From contig NZ_SPGF01000003.1 in assembly GCF_005844455.1 (NCBI RefSeq), forward strand, positions 1 to 64,000: DNA of 64,000 bases, given 5' to 3'. Position 1 is the first letter of the stretch, and each line of letters starts with the position of its first letter. The DNA comes from Streptococcus mitis. Lineage in GTDB: Bacteria; Bacillota; Bacilli; Lactobacillales; Streptococcaceae. This document shows, piece by piece, positions 61,247 through 64,000 of this stretch. Made by a program: the position numbers and the translations under genes. A model generated the notes under the pieces. That model was not told the DNA's origin and ran no database searches. It saw nothing but the letters and a program-made list of their open reading frames with translations.

Positions 61247-61927
61247 TTATTGGTTACTACTAGTTGCGGTTGTTGGTTCAGAAGGTGTAGGTGTTGACGT
61301 TGATGTAGATGAAACTGGAGTCGAGCTTGAACTGCTAGTATCTGAATAAGTTCCTATACTTTGCCCTCTCGCTTCAGTCAATACGATAGGCTCTATTTTA
61401 TTGATTAATAGTTTCCCTGCTTTTTCTACATAGGTCAATCGAATTGTCGCCTTCGTACTACCAGTTAGCCCCTTAGAAGCTCTATTATCTTTCTCTGTTA
61501 AGGTGGTACTAGTATATTGAACCTGAGCTAATGCAATTTTATGTTGTTTATCAATGTAGATAGAGCCTGATTCAAAAGCTTGATCAACCACATACCCCTT
61601 ATAGGTCTGGTTGACTGGTTTTTGTTCTTCTTGAACAGTTTCCTGATACATGGAATCCGTCATAAAAGGCTTATAGCGTGGTCGATTCTCTTCTAAATCC
61701 TTTTTGGTATAGTAAGCAATTAGAAAGTCCTCGACCTGCTGTTCAGTAAGAGATAGTTGTTCCTGTTGTTTCTCTTCTGTTTTTTGCTTCGCCTCTTCCT
61801 GAACTTGACTATTCTGTCTCAAATTCTGTTGTACTTGGGCAATAGAATAGCCTAGGACAATACATAAAACGGTAGCAACTCCGATAAGGAATCCCTTTAC
61901 CATTTTGATTAACTTTTGATTATACAT
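61247..61927 (-). CDS. VirB8/TcpC-like membrane-anchored conjugation protein
   Basis: 226 aa. One N-terminal helix (VKGFLIGVATVLCIVLGYSI), a Gln/Glu-rich spacer, then an NTF2-like extracellular domain from about 58 to 190 (VEDFLIAYYTKKDLEENRPR, then IALAQVQYTSTT). It ends in a Ser/Thr/Pro-rich tail. This architecture fits VirB8-like assembly factors of type IV secretion. It lies next to the cell-wall hydrolase gene, 12 nt apart. Confidence 0.75.
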   Translation of the reverse strand: MYNQKLIKMVKGFLIGVATVLCIVLGYSIAQVQQNLRQNSQVQEEAKQKTEEKQQEQLSLTEQQVEDFLIAYYTKKDLEENRPRYKPFMTDSMYQETVQEEQKPVNQTYKGYVVDQAFESGSIYIDKQHKIALAQVQYTSTTLTEKDNRASKGLTGSTKATIRLTYVEKAGKLLINKIEPIVLTEARGQSIGTYSDTSSSSSTPVSSTSTSTPTPSEPTTATSSNQ

Positions 61928-61939
61928 TCTTTTCCTTTC

Positions 61940-64000
61940 TTATTTAGGGGTAACAAAATAGATACCTGATTGTGGTTTCAAAGTACGCCAACTTGATACA
62001 TATAAACCACCAAAGTTCATTTCTGAAACTAAGAAGCTACCATCGCTATTAACGTACTCACAGAAAGCAACGTGACCATAGATTGGCGATGCCCCAGCTA
62101 CACCATTCATGAATACAGCTGCAGAACCTGGTTTAGGAGTCGTTGAGATGTCATATCCTTGCGCTTGACCACTATCAACCCACTGATTAGCATTTCCTAA
62201 ATACGGATAAATTCCTATTCCAATCTGGGCAAAACGGTTATAGACATACCAAGTACAATTTCCTAGTGCATAGGCATTACCTGAATAACCTTGACCCTCT
62301 AAAAGTGCTTGATCGGTAGGTAGTCCATAAGGTAGCTTATCTTTATATTCTGCTGGAACTTGCTTGCTAGAAACACCTGTCGAACCTCCTCCTTTATTTT
62401 TTAAGAAATTCAACCATTGACGGGCTGCAGATTGCCGTTCTAAAAGCTTATTTCCTGGGACTCCTAACCAAGCGTTCAAGAAGTCCTCCGCAAGAGTTTC
62501 TACGGATCCAGTAGATGTTACAATTCTTCTGAATGCTACACGTCTAGTTGGATCATCTTCCTCCAGAAGAAATTTTGTTTGGACTTCCGCAGACCAAATA
62601 TCTCCATTCACAGATTTTGCAAAATTCCACAATGCAAGAGCACGAGGGCCAGTAAATTGACCAATCCCAATCCCGATATAGTGCAAACCATTGACTAGAT
62701 AACCTCTTTCCTTTAAAGGCAAGGTAGGGTACATAGCTTGAAAGGCTCCCCAGTTGCCAACTAGATTTTCTGCGGTTGGCTCTTTAGCGACTTTATCAAA
62801 CTGATTATTGGTTAGAAAGTCTGTTTCATAGCGTTTAAAGGTAATGGAACTCTCAATATCAAATCCTCCCAAAACAGCTGCAATTCCTTCATTTGTTGCT
62901 TCTGGTATATTTTTTTTGATCGCATCTGCAAAAGCTCTCGCACGTTTTCCTTTCTCTCCAGATGTTTCAATGCTACTCACAACAGATGTTGCTTGTGTGT
63001 ACTCTACACGCTGGAAGTAAAAACCGACATTGACATAAGTCCAACTCTTTTCAACATTACCATCTTTGTCTTTCTTATTTGATCGATCAGGTTCTAGTTT
63101 TTGATAATAAACCGTTTGATTTCCTTCAGATGCCACCTTTCCTATGATATCTCCAGATTTGACATAATCTCCTGTTTTGTAACGAATCGTATCTACATTC
63201 TTATACAGGAACTTGGAATTCTCATCACTGATTTCTATATCATTACCATTTACTTCAACTTTCCCATCTAGAACTGCTAATAGAGTTTGCCCACCTGTGG
63301 CTTGCAAAACAGAACCATTAAAGATCTCCTTCTTAGTTTTATAACCAAAACGCTCAATAATCTGAAGGGGAGCTTCTGATTCAGGCTGATCTTCTGTATA
63401 AAATGGATTATCTAGCTCTTGTAGCAACATATATTTTCCGCTATCTCTAGCAATTTCTAAAAGTTGTTTATACTCCTCTAACTCGTCCTTATCAAGCTTA
63501 TAGAGATTATTTTTGGTATAAAGCTCTTCCATCGTTTTAAGATTGTCTTTATCCCCATTCAAATTCTTCCATAAGGTATCTAAGTAAAGTTTTCCACGAT
63601 TCTGTTGTGAAAAATATTTATTCCCGTCCATACGAAGCTTATCTGAAATATCATCATACTTATAATTCAAGTACAAAAGCAGATCGTCAATTTTTGTCCA
63701 ATAATCTACCTTGTCATTTGATTTTTCACGATCCAATTTTGAAAGATACAACCAGGTATCATTCATATCAAATTCATCTTGACGGGTAATTCCTGAACTA
63801 CCGATACCAAGTATAGCCAGAAACAAAAGCAGACCAAAAGAAATCAGATAAGCCTTTAAGCTAAATGGCTTTTTGATAATAGCTTTAAGCGGTTTAGAAC
63901 TTACACGGTAGAACTTCCTCGCTTTCTTAGCAACTTTCCCTGTTTTAGAAGTAGCTAAGCGTTGCTTATAAGCCTGAATACGACGAGAGAGTTTTCCTTC
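61940..64000 (-). CDS. Conjugation cell-wall hydrolase (M23-like, phage-tail lysozyme, CHAP), partial
   Basis: The frame is open to the right edge, so the 5' end lies outside. The visible part has a basic N-terminal segment (KARKFYRVSSKP), a membrane helix (LISFGLLLFLAILGIG), a helical linker and a degenerate M23-like beta module (LLAVLDGKVEVNGNDIEI). A lysozyme-type domain (IAAVLGGFDIESSITFKRYE, GIGIGQFTGPRALALW) follows. The CHAP domain has Cys in GNCTWYVYNRFAQIG and His in IYGHVAFCEYV. It opens peptidoglycan for the transfer channel. The TTG at 63826 is not the true start. Confidence 0.9.
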   Translation of the reverse strand, partial: EGKLSRRIQAYKQRLATSKTGKVAKKARKFYRVSSKPLKAIIKKPFSLKAYLISFGLLLFLAILGIGSSGITRQDEFDMNDTWLYLSKLDREKSNDKVDYWTKIDDLLLYLNYKYDDISDKLRMDGNKYFSQQNRGKLYLDTLWKNLNGDKDNLKTMEELYTKNNLYKLDKDELEEYKQLLEIARDSGKYMLLQELDNPFYTEDQPESEAPLQIIERFGYKTKKEIFNGSVLQATGGQTLLAVLDGKVEVNGNDIEISDENSKFLYKNVDTIRYKTGDYVKSGDIIGKVASEGNQTVYYQKLEPDRSNKKDKDGNVEKSWTYVNVGFYFQRVEYTQATSVVSSIETSGEKGKRARAFADAIKKNIPEATNEGIAAVLGGFDIESSITFKRYETDFLTNNQFDKVAKEPTAENLVGNWGAFQAMYPTLPLKERGYLVNGLHYIGIGIGQFTGPRALALWNFAKSVNGDIWSAEVQTKFLLEEDDPTRRVAFRRIVTSTGSVETLAEDFLNAWLGVPGNKLLERQSAARQWLNFLKNKGGGSTGVSSKQVPAEYKDKLPYGLPTDQALLEGQGYSGNAYALGNCTWYVYNRFAQIGIGIYPYLGNANQWVDSGQAQGYDISTTPKPGSAAVFMNGVAGASPIYGHVAFCEYVNSDGSFLVSEMNFGGLYVSSWRTLKPQSGIYFVTPK

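Overview
The window is chromosomal DNA of a mitis-group Streptococcus (S. mitis, S. oralis or S. pneumoniae-like). Three things support this: a low-GC core with recognisable streptococcal genes in clusters (pyk-pfkA-dnaE / pepX / argR; pdxS-pdxT-nox-apbE; ylxM-ffh), the pneumococcus/mitis intergenic repeats BOX and RUP, and an IS630-Spn1-type remnant. Species cannot be fixed from this window alone.

Layout. (1) 1-440: end of a decayed IS630-Spn1-like element inserted in the 3' part of a tyrosine recombinase gene. (2) 440-26000: mostly core metabolism. It holds glycolysis (pyk, pfkA), replication (dnaE), peptide use (pepX), arginine control (argR), chromosome translocation (ftsK), the fruRKA fructose operon with a perfect cre site, tRNA-Ser, mntH with a duplicated promoter/operator region, PLP synthesis (pdxST), NADH oxidase (nox, perfect cre) and a three-gene flavin operon. 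That operon is a signal-less apbE, an NADPH:FMN-reductase-like gene, and a second reductase whose Gly-rich tail carries two copies of an ApbE flavinylation-like motif. (3) 25900-37490: an accessory defence island on the minus strand. In transcription order it holds a PLD/SNF2-type helicase, a DUF4391 protein, a type III DNA methyltransferase (Mod), a small membrane protein, a TIR-like (DUF1863) protein, the type III restriction subunit (Res) and small hypothetical proteins. The mod reading frame begins in a pentanucleotide repeat tract (AGCAC, 7 full copies plus 3 nt). In this sequence the start codon is out of frame with the rest of the gene, so this is a phase-variable methyltransferase captured in the OFF state. 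(4) 37560-42680: core again, with ffh, ylxM, a DUF1934 gene, an HD hydrolase, a Cof-type phosphatase, tRNA-Arg and rplS. (5) 42700-64000: an integrative conjugative element of the Tn5252 type, read leftwards and running off the right edge. It is preceded by an ISLre2-family transposase. It holds Fic, a small ParB-like protein, ParA, a MOBP-type relaxase with MobC and a putative oriT, a 1756-aa Toprim/ArdC-like protein, ICE proteins of unknown role, a VirD4/TraG coupling protein, a PcfB-like protein, a VirB8-like protein and a lysozyme/CHAP cell-wall hydrolase. No integrase or att site is visible.

The most interesting observations are the phase-variable Mod with a TIR plus membrane-protein pair wedged between mod and res, the candidate covalently flavinylated cytoplasmic reductase encoded with its own ApbE, the tandemly duplicated mntH promoter/operator, and the AT-rich repeat clusters around the ICE partition genes. 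Also notable are three genes with extended -10 boxes 6-7 nt before the start codon (probable leaderless mRNAs) and two orphan promoter-hairpin-terminator units that look like small RNAs. All functional statements are from sequence reading; no database search was run.
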